From a virus: 52,400 bases of DNA. Of the stretch, positions 18,104 to 26,700 are shown piece after piece (position 1 is the stretch's first letter; the number at the start of each line of letters is the position of its first letter). The notes under the pieces were generated by a model that searched no databases, was not told the DNA's origin, and worked only from the letters and a program-made list of their open reading frames with translations. Where the stretch lies: positions 1 through 52,400 of the IMG/VR virus record IMGVR_UViG_3300019360_000102; one strand, written 5' to 3'. A program made the translations under genes and the position numbers.

Positions 18104-19063
18104 TTACGGAATGTAACCTATTAGCGATAATGTGCAGCTGCTATAGGAGGACGTATTTTGAATCTGCACGGATTTCGGCGCCCCGGGATCGACGGGATGG
18201 AAAAATGAATAACCAGACGTGTCAGGCGCGGTAGATGCTTCGATGTACGAACAAAGATGCGCAGGCGAAGATGAATTTGTGCGCATGAAAAATCGTGGGC
18301 CGTTACTGCCAGTAGCGCGTACATCGAGCTGAAAAATGCCAAACCTGAATGGCGTGCCGGCCAGCGCCGGTACGAGCGCGTCTATGTCCAAGGTGGTGAA
18401 TGCGGCGTGATCGCCTGTCGTGAGTGTGACCGGAGACGCCAGATATACCGGATCGAAAAAGCTACTTCCGGTATTAACCGAAACGGCTTTTTGCAGCATG
18501 ATTAGTCCGCTATTGGCAGAAACGCCAAAGAGAACGGGGGTGACGTATTCGCCGCCACTGCTTGGAACTGTCGTGGTGAGATCGCCAGCAGTGGTTGGTG
18601 ACACGTAGTGCCAACTGCCGGGCGTTACCGCAAAGGGCAGACTCGTAGCCAGGCCCGCTGTTGACAAGATGAACTGGTTGACCGTGACAGACTCCTTGAC
18701 CATGCCGACGGCCTGGGCGGTGGCCAGCGCGTCGGCCCTGGCCAGGACGTACTGCCCGGATACATTTACTGATAAAACATCACCGACCGCAAAACCGTGG
18801 GACACTTGGGTGATAGGGATCTGAAAAGACAAGGCGTCAAACCACTGGGTAGCAAATCCATCTGCAGTTGTACGCATCAACTGGAATGGACTCCCGGGCG
18901 TGAGCTTGGTGATAGGTAGTGCGCCGTTCGGGACTTTGTCGGCCGTAACGGAGGAGTCCTCGATCTCCAGAAGGGTGTCGATTAAGTCGACAAAGTCGGC
19001 ACCGTCCGGCTTGTCCGCATTCTGGAACCGGCTCTTGAGTTCTGAGATGGGGCGGATGGGCAT
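18104..19063 (-). CDS. Tail fibre/adhesin with DFVDLIDTL module and HGF-GDVL domain
   Basis: 319 residues. The N terminus (ISELKSRFQNADKPDGADFVDLIDTL) is shared with the 511-residue protein upstream. Residues about 80-200 repeat the HGF-GDVL domain (ITQVSHGFAVGDVLSV, HYVSPTTAGDLTTTVP). A C-terminal beta domain (FFDPVYLASPVTLTTGDHAAF, RFGIFQLDVRATGSNG, CTLSLIGYIP) may be the binding tip. It is a shortened relative of the larger fibres. The neighbouring genes are separated by only a few bases. Confidence 0.6.
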   Translation of the reverse strand: MPIRPISELKSRFQNADKPDGADFVDLIDTLLEIEDSSVTADKVPNGALPITKLTPGSPFQLMRTTADGFATQWFDALSFQIPITQVSHGFAVGDVLSVNVSGQYVLARADALATAQAVGMVKESVTVNQFILSTAGLATSLPFAVTPGSWHYVSPTTAGDLTTTVPSSGGEYVTPVLFGVSANSGLIMLQKAVSVNTGSSFFDPVYLASPVTLTTGDHAAFTTLDIDALVPALAGTPFRFGIFQLDVRATGSNGPRFFMRTNSSSPAHLCSYIEASTAPDTSGYSFFHPVDPGAPKSVQIQNTSSYSSCTLSLIGYIP

Positions 19064-19065
19064 AA

Positions 19066-20601
19066 TTATTGATTACCGTGGCAGATGATCATGATATTAC
19101 CTGAGTCTCGTTCGGCCAGGCCGGCGCCACCGGCGCTGGCGCCCGTGGCAACTTGCACATCGTACGGCCGCAGGAAGTCGATCCTATGGATAACCTCTTG
19201 GTCGTCGGGATTGGCCGTTCCATTTCCAATGGTTGCAGACGCATTCATGTTAACCACATAGTCGTTTGAGACAAAAGGAATGCGAAACCAAGCGCGATAG
19301 ACGCCTTGATTCAGCCGCTCAACGAAATCCACATTGTAACTACTCCGGATGGTCTGCCCAGCGTCGACCGTAAATGGTCCGGTGACGCCCGTAGTGGTGA
19401 GGTCGATCCGGTTGTTGTCCAATATTGCGTCCTGCTCGGAACCGTAGAATGCGACCGTGTTGGCGTCTATACTTTTGAGCCAATACAGAACTGTGGAGCT
19501 CACCAACGGCGCCGGTAATGTACCGGTACCGTATAGAATAACCGCCTGGATGCTGGCGAACGGATGGCCGGTGAGCGTGACTTCGTCGGTGGACGTGTTG
19601 ACATCTGCGGTCGTAAAAGTATCAGTCGTATACGAACGATTGTTGCGAGTTATCGTGCGCGTGCCGGAGCCCGCAGTGGTCAAGTCGATCTTGTTGGTGC
19701 CAGCCAGCGCGTCCGCCTTGGTCGTATGTATCGTGTAGTTAGCGACAACTGGGTTGACGATACTGGTAGGATTTGCCCGCAACCAATACGTCGTGGCGGC
19801 AACAAGCGGCGCCGGGAGATCGGCGCCAGTGAGTTGCACCGCTTCAACTCTGTCAAACGGGTTGGTACCGCCCGTGTCGATCGTATCTGCCCCGGTGCTA
19901 ACCGAGGCGATATTCGCGGAGATTATGGTTCCGCGACCGTCAAAATTTACCCAGCACTTGGACACTGACTCAACTGAGATCGTATTGGCGCCGACAATAG
20001 ACGCAGGCTGCTGCATCACCAATGCGACGGTGGGGGAGATCGCCAGAAGTAACGGTAGTACAACTTCTCCTACCGTGGCAGGAGCGACAGTGGTGTAACC
20101 GGCCAACGTGGTGTCAGATAGGTAATACAGAGTTCCAGCGGCGAGACCGCCAGAACCGCCGGTGTGTGCATCCCAGTCGCCCGTGCTGGCCGTGATCTTG
20201 CCCCCGACATGAATGACGAAAATGTCTGCCGACACGACAACGCCAACGACGCCAATGGCCTGCCCGGTGGATGCGATGTTGGCCTGAGCCTTCAGGAAAG
20301 CACCAGAACTGTCGACGTAGACAGCATCGGCCACGGCAAGACCGTGAGCAACTTGCGTGACCACCATAGCGGTCTGCTCGTCATTGGCCCACTCTGCCGT
20401 GTTACCTGCCGTATTGGTTCTTATCTTCTGCAGCAAAGCGCCCGTAACAAGACGACTCAGCGGAATCGACCCGGGCAAGATGGAGGCGCCATTGATGTTG
20501 GCTGCCGCCGACAGCGTATCGATCAAGTCGACGAAATCTCCGCCGTCCGGCTGGTCGGTCGTCTGAAACCGGCTCTTAAGCTCTGCGAGTGTGCGGATCA
20601 T
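19066..20601 (-). CDS. Tail fibre/adhesin with DFVDLIDTL module, HGF-GDVL domain and repeats
   Basis: 511 residues. The N-terminal module (LAELKSRFQTTDQPDGGDFVDLIDTL) is followed by a divergent HGF-GDVL domain (VTQVAHGLAVADAVYV, TLYYLSDTTLAGYTT). The middle contains two similar units of about 95 residues (DTIDTGGTNPFDRVEAVQLTG.. and TDEVTLTGHPFASIQAVILYG.., each ending near N.IDLTT.G). The C terminus (VDFVERLNQGVYRAWFRIPF, MIICHGNQ) is beta-rich. A structural tail role is inferred from context and shared modules. Confidence 0.6.
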   Translation of the reverse strand: MIRTLAELKSRFQTTDQPDGGDFVDLIDTLSAAANINGASILPGSIPLSRLVTGALLQKIRTNTAGNTAEWANDEQTAMVVTQVAHGLAVADAVYVDSSGAFLKAQANIASTGQAIGVVGVVVSADIFVIHVGGKITASTGDWDAHTGGSGGLAAGTLYYLSDTTLAGYTTVAPATVGEVVLPLLLAISPTVALVMQQPASIVGANTISVESVSKCWVNFDGRGTIISANIASVSTGADTIDTGGTNPFDRVEAVQLTGADLPAPLVAATTYWLRANPTSIVNPVVANYTIHTTKADALAGTNKIDLTTAGSGTRTITRNNRSYTTDTFTTADVNTSTDEVTLTGHPFASIQAVILYGTGTLPAPLVSSTVLYWLKSIDANTVAFYGSEQDAILDNNRIDLTTTGVTGPFTVDAGQTIRSSYNVDFVERLNQGVYRAWFRIPFVSNDYVVNMNASATIGNGTANPDDQEVIHRIDFLRPYDVQVATGASAGGAGLAERDSGNIMIICHGNQ

Positions 20602-20604
20602 GGG

Positions 20605-21282
20605 TTATATGTATTTGCTGGCCACAACCTTGAATCTGAAGTTCAGGGCCAGGTTGGCCGCGTTCACCGCAAGTATATCGCCGGTGCGTTTCGTAATGTA
20701 GAAGCTCCCTTGGGCTGTCCACGCTACTTCTATTTGGGCACCGGTGGCGGACAATGCTCTGGTGTGCTTCTCGAGATTGTCGCCTTCCGCGGAACGAATA
20801 GAGAAGAAATCAAGTTGCTGACCAACTGCCCAACCGTGTGCCACCGTAGTGGCAATGCACTCCAGATAGACAGTCCAGAAGTCGGGGAACGTCCAGGGCA
20901 TAACGCTGAACTGGACAACACTGTTGACTGTAGGAATCGGGGCAGTCTGCGTGAAGGTCTGCAGAGTCGGAGCGCTAGTGATGTTGTTGTACGAAACCTG
21001 GTATTTACCGCCGATCTTGGACTCGAAAAAGCTATCCATCTGCGCACGGCTGTATGTGTCCGGGAGACTTACGCCGCTGGATACGATCTTCCCGACCGTG
21101 CTGGAGTATGTCAAGAACTCACCATCGTTAAACGTCTTGTTACCGGTGCCGCCGGCAGCCACCGGAATGGCGATGGTCGTGTTGGCTAGACCTTCCGCGA
21201 TGGCAGTAGCATTGAGCACGGACATGAAGTCCGGCGTAACAACGTCGTCGATTCCAAAGCGGTATGTGATTCCTCGACTCAT
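20605..21282 (-). CDS. Putative tail/baseplate appendage protein, 225 aa
   Basis: The beta-rich protein contains an AAGGTGNKTFNDGEFLTYSS stretch (about 42-62), a Gly/Thr-rich collar found in many phage fibres just before a C-terminal domain. A helical piece follows (YSRAQMDSFFESKIGG) and then a sandwich-like C-terminal domain (about 90-225). The N terminus (ITYRFGIDDVVTPDFMSVLNATAIAEGLANT) differs from the other fibre modules. Start and stop abut the neighbours. A structural role is inferred. Confidence 0.55.
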   Translation of the reverse strand: MSRGITYRFGIDDVVTPDFMSVLNATAIAEGLANTTIAIPVAAGGTGNKTFNDGEFLTYSSTVGKIVSSGVSLPDTYSRAQMDSFFESKIGGKYQVSYNNITSAPTLQTFTQTAPIPTVNSVVQFSVMPWTFPDFWTVYLECIATTVAHGWAVGQQLDFFSIRSAEGDNLEKHTRALSATGAQIEVAWTAQGSFYITKRTGDILAVNAANLALNFRFKVVASKYI

Positions 21283-21797
21283 CAGCTCACCACGAAGTCA
21301 TCGCCAATGACCCAGAAGCCTATGCCAGTTTCAACCAACGTGAACGCAGCTTGTGAATTGGTCACCGGTCCGTTTGCGTAACTGAACCGGTAGGTCAAGG
21401 TTAAGCCTTCCGGCGCAAATTCAGCAAACGAGTCGTTGAAGTTAATGCGAGCCTTCCAGAAAGAACCGGCGGGCATCGCGATCGCAGGTCCAAAGTTTAC
21501 TTCTGCAAAAGGAGCAGAGCCGGCAAGCGTGAGCGTCGAGCCAGCCACCAGATCGTTCTCTCCCGTGTAAAGGTCAATCGTCAGGTTGATTGAATTCCGC
21601 GAAATTGGCACGCGGGTTTCAAGCAACATACTGCGCAGCAAGACATCGCGGCCCGCAATCTTCACAACTGCGAATTCGCGCTCGTTCACGGCCATACCCT
21701 CGTAGTAGAAGGGAACCTGCATGACTTCGCGATCAGTCCAGACCACGTGTCCGCCAATGCCTTTCAACTTACTGTACTGTTTGTTGTGGCTGCTCAT
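21282..21797 (-). CDS. Beta-rich structural-like protein, 171 aa
   Basis: 171 residues, predominantly beta strands (VVKIAGRDVLLRSMLLETRVPI, INLTIDLYTGENDLVAGSTLTL, FWKARINFNDSF). No known motif was seen. It overlaps both neighbours by one to four bases in the fibre operon, which suggests co-translation with them. It could be a baseplate or fibre-linker subunit. Confidence 0.5.
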   Translation of the reverse strand: MSSHNKQYSKLKGIGGHVVWTDREVMQVPFYYEGMAVNEREFAVVKIAGRDVLLRSMLLETRVPISRNSINLTIDLYTGENDLVAGSTLTLAGSAPFAEVNFGPAIAMPAGSFWKARINFNDSFAEFAPEGLTLTYRFSYANGPVTNSQAAFTLVETGIGFWVIGDDFVVS

Positions 21798-22027
21798 GAC
21801 GGCTTAACAAGGTCACTCCGAAGGATCTCCATAGGAGAGAACCGCACGCCAAACATACTAGCATACCGCGCGGCGTCCACGGTACCAGGTACGATCCGAA
21901 TCATCATGTTAACGCTCTGCTGAAACCAGACAGACCCAACTGACTGATCATGCGGATTCACAAGTTCAATAAACGTACCCTGGGGTATGTCCTGAACGGT
22001 CCCGTCAGCATTTCGGATTCGAAGCAT
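21794..22027 (-). CDS. Small beta-rich protein, 77 aa
   Basis: I chose the ATG at 22025-22027 (MLRIRNADGTVQDIPQG) because GAGGATAAC precedes it at ideal spacing; upstream in-frame starts overlap the gene above. The centre (TFIELVNPHDQSVGSVWFQQ) suggests a compact beta domain. Function unknown. Its stop overlaps the downstream ATG (ATGA). Confidence 0.55.
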   Translation of the reverse strand: MLRIRNADGTVQDIPQGTFIELVNPHDQSVGSVWFQQSVNMMIRIVPGTVDAARYASMFGVRFSPMEILRSDLVKPS

Positions 22028-22049
22028 GTTATCCTCGGAATTTATCGAA

Positions 22050-22460
22050 TCACTCTTTAGAATTAGTCTTGTGTGCATTGGACCGCAGACCAGCCCACCC
22101 ACCAAAAGCACCCAGGGCCAGTGCCGGCAAGGCAATCTTCCCGGGCATCGTGCGCACAATAGCCGGCACCAGATGCCTATGTATGTCCAAATATCCGGCG
22201 AGCCCGCCCTTTAGGGCGTCGCGCCAAAGATTTGGCTTATCTACCAGGAGTGTCATAACGTCACGGTACTGAAGCGGATTCGACGAAACCTGCTTAGCTG
22301 CGTTGAAGTACCCACCGGCAGCGCCAAGTCCCGCGCCGAGCCCCCCGAATGTCAAAGCTCTGCGTGTACGCGCTGTGGTATCTGACTCTGTTGTGGTATT
22401 TAACCTATCCTGTAGTTTATTTAGGAAGCCGGCGACCTTAATTAGTTCGGATGATTTCAT
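22050..22460 (-). CDS. Duplicated small protein with glycine-rich hydrophobic segments (copy B)
   Basis: The 136-residue paralogue of the gene at 22544-22975. Shared features are the N terminus MKSSELIKVAGFLNKL, a first Gly-rich segment (LTFGGLGAGLGAAGGY, about 36-51), the LDIHRHLVPAIVR.MPGK stretch (about 91-107) and a second hydrophobic Gly-rich segment (ALPALALGAFGGWAGL). Both Gly-rich parts could insert in membranes. The N-terminal motif recurs in other proteins of this window and may be a targeting signal. No enzymatic motif was seen. Confidence 0.6.
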   Translation of the reverse strand: MKSSELIKVAGFLNKLQDRLNTTTESDTTARTRRALTFGGLGAGLGAAGGYFNAAKQVSSNPLQYRDVMTLLVDKPNLWRDALKGGLAGYLDIHRHLVPAIVRTMPGKIALPALALGAFGGWAGLRSNAHKTNSKE

Positions 22461-22504
22461 ATTTGGATCTGCGTTGTCTGCAAAGTCTGTAGGCCCTGCG
22501 CCAA

Positions 22505-22541
22505 CTGCTGCACGACTTGGGAAAAGCTCCTCCAGTCCTTG
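22505..22541 (-). pseudogene. Remnant of the PQM-rich gene left by tandem duplication
   Basis: The 37 bases here match 23161-23196, inside the 167-residue gene, with two substitutions and one inserted base. They lie between the two duplicated genes, exactly where the end of a duplicated upstream gene is expected. I infer that a block containing the 167-residue gene and the gene after it was duplicated, and that the second copy of the 167-residue gene was mostly deleted. Confidence 0.6.
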
Positions 22542-22543
22542 AG

Positions 22544-22975
22544 TTAGCCTCGGAATTTATCGAACCTCTCTTTCAAAGTAGTCTCATGCGTGCTGGGCAA
22601 CAGACCAGCCAGCCCACCAAGACCGCCCACGGCCAGTGCAGGCCAAAGAAGCTTCCCGGGTGTCTTGCGCGCAATGAGCGGAGCCAGATGACGATGTAGG
22701 GCCAAGTCATCGGCTAACCCGCCCTTCAGGTTGTACAAAGCCTTCAGAGTCTTTTGGTGCTTTGCCAGGCGCGTCAGATTTCTAGTGGACGCAACTGGAT
22801 CCGCCACAAAATTCCTGAGCTCGTTGAGGTAACCCCCTGTGGCACCAAGACCGGCGCCAATTCCGCCGTATGTTAAAGCCCTACCTGCACGTTCCGCGAC
22901 CGGACTGTCTGGTTCTGTTGCGTCGTGCAGCCTGCTCATGAAGCTGGCGATTTTAGCTATTTCCGATGGTCTCAT
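22544..22975 (-). CDS. Duplicated small protein with glycine-rich hydrophobic segments (copy A)
   Basis: 143 residues: MRPSEIAKIASFMSRL, a Gly-rich segment LTYGGIGAGLGATGGYLN, then DLALHRHLAPLIARKTPGKLL and a second hydrophobic part WPALAVGGLGGLAGLL. It aligns along its whole length with the gene at 22050-22460. The ATG follows the upstream stop within a few bases. Function unknown; a small virion- or membrane-associated protein is a guess based on its composition. Confidence 0.6.
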   Translation of the reverse strand: MRPSEIAKIASFMSRLHDATEPDSPVAERAGRALTYGGIGAGLGATGGYLNELRNFVADPVASTRNLTRLAKHQKTLKALYNLKGGLADDLALHRHLAPLIARKTPGKLLWPALAVGGLGGLAGLLPSTHETTLKERFDKFRG

Positions 22976-22977
22976 AA

Positions 22978-23481
22978 TTAGATCATTTGTGGTTGCACCG
23001 CGCCAGCCATTTGGGCCGCCGCGGCGTTAGGATCGACGATCGGAGCCTGCTGCAGGGCAGCAGGGGCAGGAGCAGGCTTGCTGAGTTCATTGACAATGAT
23101 GCTGATCTTCTGGTCGGCCTCCTGACCCTTAACTGAAAGTTGTTGAATGGCTTGACCCATCTGCTGCACGACTTGGAAAAGCTCTTCAAGTCCTTGCGTG
23201 ATCTGATCAAGAACCTGCTGCGTGTCCGGCATGGCCCCGGGATCCTGGGCCGGCATTCCCTGAGATGGGTCTTGCTGAGGAGGCATTTGCTGAGGCGGCA
23301 TTTGCTGAGGCATCGGACCTACCTGTGGGGCAGCAGCTTGCATTTGAGCGTTGGGGTCGCCTTGAGGCATTTGCTGCATCGGCTGGGGCATATCACCGGG
23401 CATCGGGAGAAACGCCGCTTTGGTCATCTCCTCGCGGAGTGCAACGAGCTGGTCGCGGAAAGCTTTCAGGTCAGTGGCCAT
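22978..23481 (-). CDS. Pro/Gln/Met-rich low-complexity protein, 167 aa
   Basis: An N-terminal helix (FRDQLVALREEMTKAAF, about 8-24) is followed by a low-complexity PQM tract (about 25-85: PMPQQMPPQQMPPQQ). A coiled coil comes next (about 88-130: VLDQITQGLEELFQVVQQMGQ) and then a Pro/Ala tail ending QPQMI. This layout (helix, flexible linker, coiled coil) suits a scaffold- or linker-type virion protein, but no family is recognised. Part of this gene has a degraded duplicate at 22505-22541. Confidence 0.55.
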   Translation of the reverse strand: MATDLKAFRDQLVALREEMTKAAFLPMPGDMPQPMQQMPQGDPNAQMQAAAPQVGPMPQQMPPQQMPPQQDPSQGMPAQDPGAMPDTQQVLDQITQGLEELFQVVQQMGQAIQQLSVKGQEADQKISIIVNELSKPAPAPAALQQAPIVDPNAAAAQMAGAVQPQMI

Positions 23482-23499
23482 ATCGATAGTAGGTTACAG

Positions 23500-23715
23500 T
23501 CATTCAGACTTGTGATCAAGGTCATTTGGAGAAGGCGCAGTGCCCTTAGAGACGAATACAAGTGCCGCGTTGTCCTCGGAAAGTTCAATGAAGCACGCGA
23601 CAACACCGTCATGCATGCCGAATTTGATGTGCTCGCGTTCAACGTTACCATTCAACCAGTCCACTAGCGCAATGGTCGCGACGGCCTCTATCTGCTCGAA
23701 GTTCGGCTCACTCAT
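23500..23715 (-). CDS. Small acidic protein, 71 aa
   Basis: The ATG overlaps the stop of the RNA polymerase beta' gene (ATGA), so it is probably translated by coupling to it. The protein has a helical N terminus (FEQIEAVATIALVDWLNGN) and a beta hairpin (GVVACFIELSEDNAALVFVS). Function unknown. Its position makes it a candidate partner or regulator of the polymerase fragment, but that is inference only. Confidence 0.5.
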   Translation of the reverse strand: MSEPNFEQIEAVATIALVDWLNGNVEREHIKFGMHDGVVACFIELSEDNAALVFVSKGTAPSPNDLDHKSE

Positions 23716-26700
23716 CCAATTTTGACTTCGTCACTGAGGTTGACCTTGCCGGCATTGATGGCCGACAAGGCATGCTGCTCCGTCGGAAAGCTGTGGACCT
23801 GCTTGGGTGCGCGGTTCTTTGCCTGGTAGAGGCCGAGCACGAACTCATGCTTCGGCACCGGGACAACCTTCTCATGATCCTTGATGCTGAATAGCATGCG
23901 ACTAGGCATGAGGCGCTCTCGGACATCTTTGACGGCATCCGGCAGGGCGGGAACATGGACGTTCATTGTGTCCTGAACCACAATACCTTCTGAAGTGGCG
24001 AAGGTGAACGGGCCCGGGATGGTGACATCGTAAGCTTCCATTCTGCCCGGCAATTTTCTTGCACTGACCACGGGCAGCCAATCAACCGTGGTGTCCTCGA
24101 CGAGCTCGCAATATTCTCGGCAATCCGCACGATCTATGGCGGATTTACGCCACTCATCCGTGTATTGCCGGGCAAGTGTGCGTGTCCAGTAACCTCGGGT
24201 CTTGGAGGTCGAAAGCTCGCCGGCCTGAAACTTGTTAGTACCCCGCTGTTTCGCATCAGGCCAGAGTGACTTGAAAGTCTCGATCAATACCTTGTGCAGA
24301 TGCCAGGGATATGGAACTAGGTCGCTGGCCTGGTACTTGGATTCAAGATCCACGTGCAGCAATCCTTCCGCCAGGGTAGCTTGCTTCCGCGCTAGGCTTA
24401 CACGGAATCCAGTCCTGGCTACCATGCGGGCGAAATCCGGCGTGCTAAAGTGACATAACCAGGCGGCCTTGTGGCTGGACGAACTTCGATAGTGTGTCAC
24501 GCCGACACGAATCCCGAGCCGCCGACCGAGTAGCCGGACGTTATCCACCAAGTCCGGGCTAGAGGTCGCGTAGTTGATCTGCAATTGAGGCTTCTTCTTT
24601 CCGCGGGTGATCGCGACGGTCCCGTCGGTGGACAGGAGGCCGTCCAGGAGGCCAAGCAGATGCTCTTCCGGGGCGTTGAGGCTGAAGCTTGGAATACGCT
24701 TGCTCAGCGCGCCTTCGCCAATCTGCTGCTTGAGCCAGCGGCCAAACCATGCACAACTGACCCGCACCTTGGCCATTTTGTGTTCAGTGAACCCCTTGGC
24801 GACATGACGTATGAAATCTCCGTGGGTCAGAAAATTCAAATTGTCGGTCTTGGTCAGATCCATGAGGGTCTGCATATTGTCATCCTCGGCGCCGCACAGA
24901 TATATTCCGTCCTGATTGTCTACCCAGCCATCCCCGATTATCAGGCCAAGGAACTGGCCGAACTGCCGATCCAAAGCTACAGATCTTTCATGCGGCAGCT
25001 TGGCGCTACCCACGCCTTTCATGCCAGTTACCAAAATGTTTGAAACGACTCGATCTCCGGTATGAACCTTTCTAATCTTGGGTACGCACAGACGGTGAGC
25101 CGCCTCCGGGTTAACCGTGACGAGGGTACCCTCTCGGTACGCCACCAAGGAATGGTCTGACGAAACCACGAGGTTGGTCTTGTTGTATAACCCGATGTCC
25201 CACATCTCCAGGTCTCGGTGTACTGAAAATTTGGTGACCGGGAACCACCCGTGTTGGCCGGTCTGACGATCCAGACCGTACATCAGGACGCCCGCCGGAA
25301 CGTCCCATTCTGAGACCGTGGCGGACTTCTTGATCTCGGATCCCGGGACTATGGGCATGTCTTGGATATTGATGTTACCCTCGAACGTCATGATCTTTTG
25401 ATTTGTAATCATGGCACCACTGTAGGTGGTCACAGAAGACAAGTCAAGATTTGTTCGTATCAATGTCGAAGTCAGCAGCGAGTCTCCGTCGTGATCGGCC
25501 GCCAGACCTGTGCCTACCAACGGGTTAATAAGAATAGTCTTGCCAGAAATGATCTTGGCGGTGCCGCCGACCACGTTGAACTTGTGCCAGGCGGGCGCGC
25601 GGCTGTACATTGTGGGGCGATCCACTATCTCCATGTCAAGATACTTACGAGCCAAAGTGTTACGGTCATTGATCGCCTTGACGGCGTCGGCCGGCGAATG
25701 ACCAGCGCGAACCAAACGGCGCTGGACGTGCGGGGCGTAAAGCTTCCAAGCCATGTCCTCCGGTAGACCGATCTCGTCTAGCTGAAGTGAGGGGTCTAGT
25801 CCGATGACGCCACGGCCAACGTAATCAACCGGTTTCGATATGAGGGTACGGGTCAGCGCGGAAAATTTCGGGCTCGTGCCTGTAATTTTGCGAAGAAAGC
25901 CACTGACGCCGCGCTCCAGCGTCTTGGCCTTGACGGGGTCGCCGTAGCCGTAGACGGCCTTGATGGCATCATAGACGTTGATCCGGTTGTGCCCGGCGCC
26001 CTGGGAGCCCAGCTCGGCCTCCAGATGACCGTGGGCATCCCGGATGTCCACCAGGTCCCGGTACAGCTCATTGGCGTCGCCGGGAATGAAGGTGTCGCCA
26101 GCTACGTTGAATGGGCGGAACTTCGGTGGGATTACCGGTATCCTGGAAAGCATCAAGTCCTTGGGGTGTATGCCCGAACGGCGGAAACCCTCGACGAGTC
26201 CCAAGATCCTGATGGCGTCCGGCCGTCTGGTCTTCTTGCCGGAACGTACGACCGCCATATTGGTCTCATGAAGATGATCAAGATCGAGCATGTTGAGTGC
26301 GTGCTCGATAGCCTCCGGACCGGTCGCGGGCGGAAGGCCCACTGCGGCTTCGGGAAGCCGCGATGACTTCTTGACCGTGGGTAGCCGGTTGGTCAGGACG
26401 TTCATGACCGAGTTACTGAACCCGGCGTTCACCGGGCTGCTGATGACGCGCTGATACCATTTCTCGGCGGGACCCGATGGGTTCTTTAGCTGTTTGGCCA
26501 CGTCGCCGATAGCGGCCGCGTAGTTAGTGCCGGCGGACTGAAGGCCGGCCTTGAAGTCGGGAAGTGCGTTCCGGTTGGCCCAGTCCTGCGGACGGCCGGC
26601 CAGGGGCTTGGAAAAGGGGTTGATCTTGTCGCCGATCACCTGCGTCGTGGAAGGAGCCGTAAGCGGGGCGTCGATCTTCATGAGGTCGCCCACCACGCTG

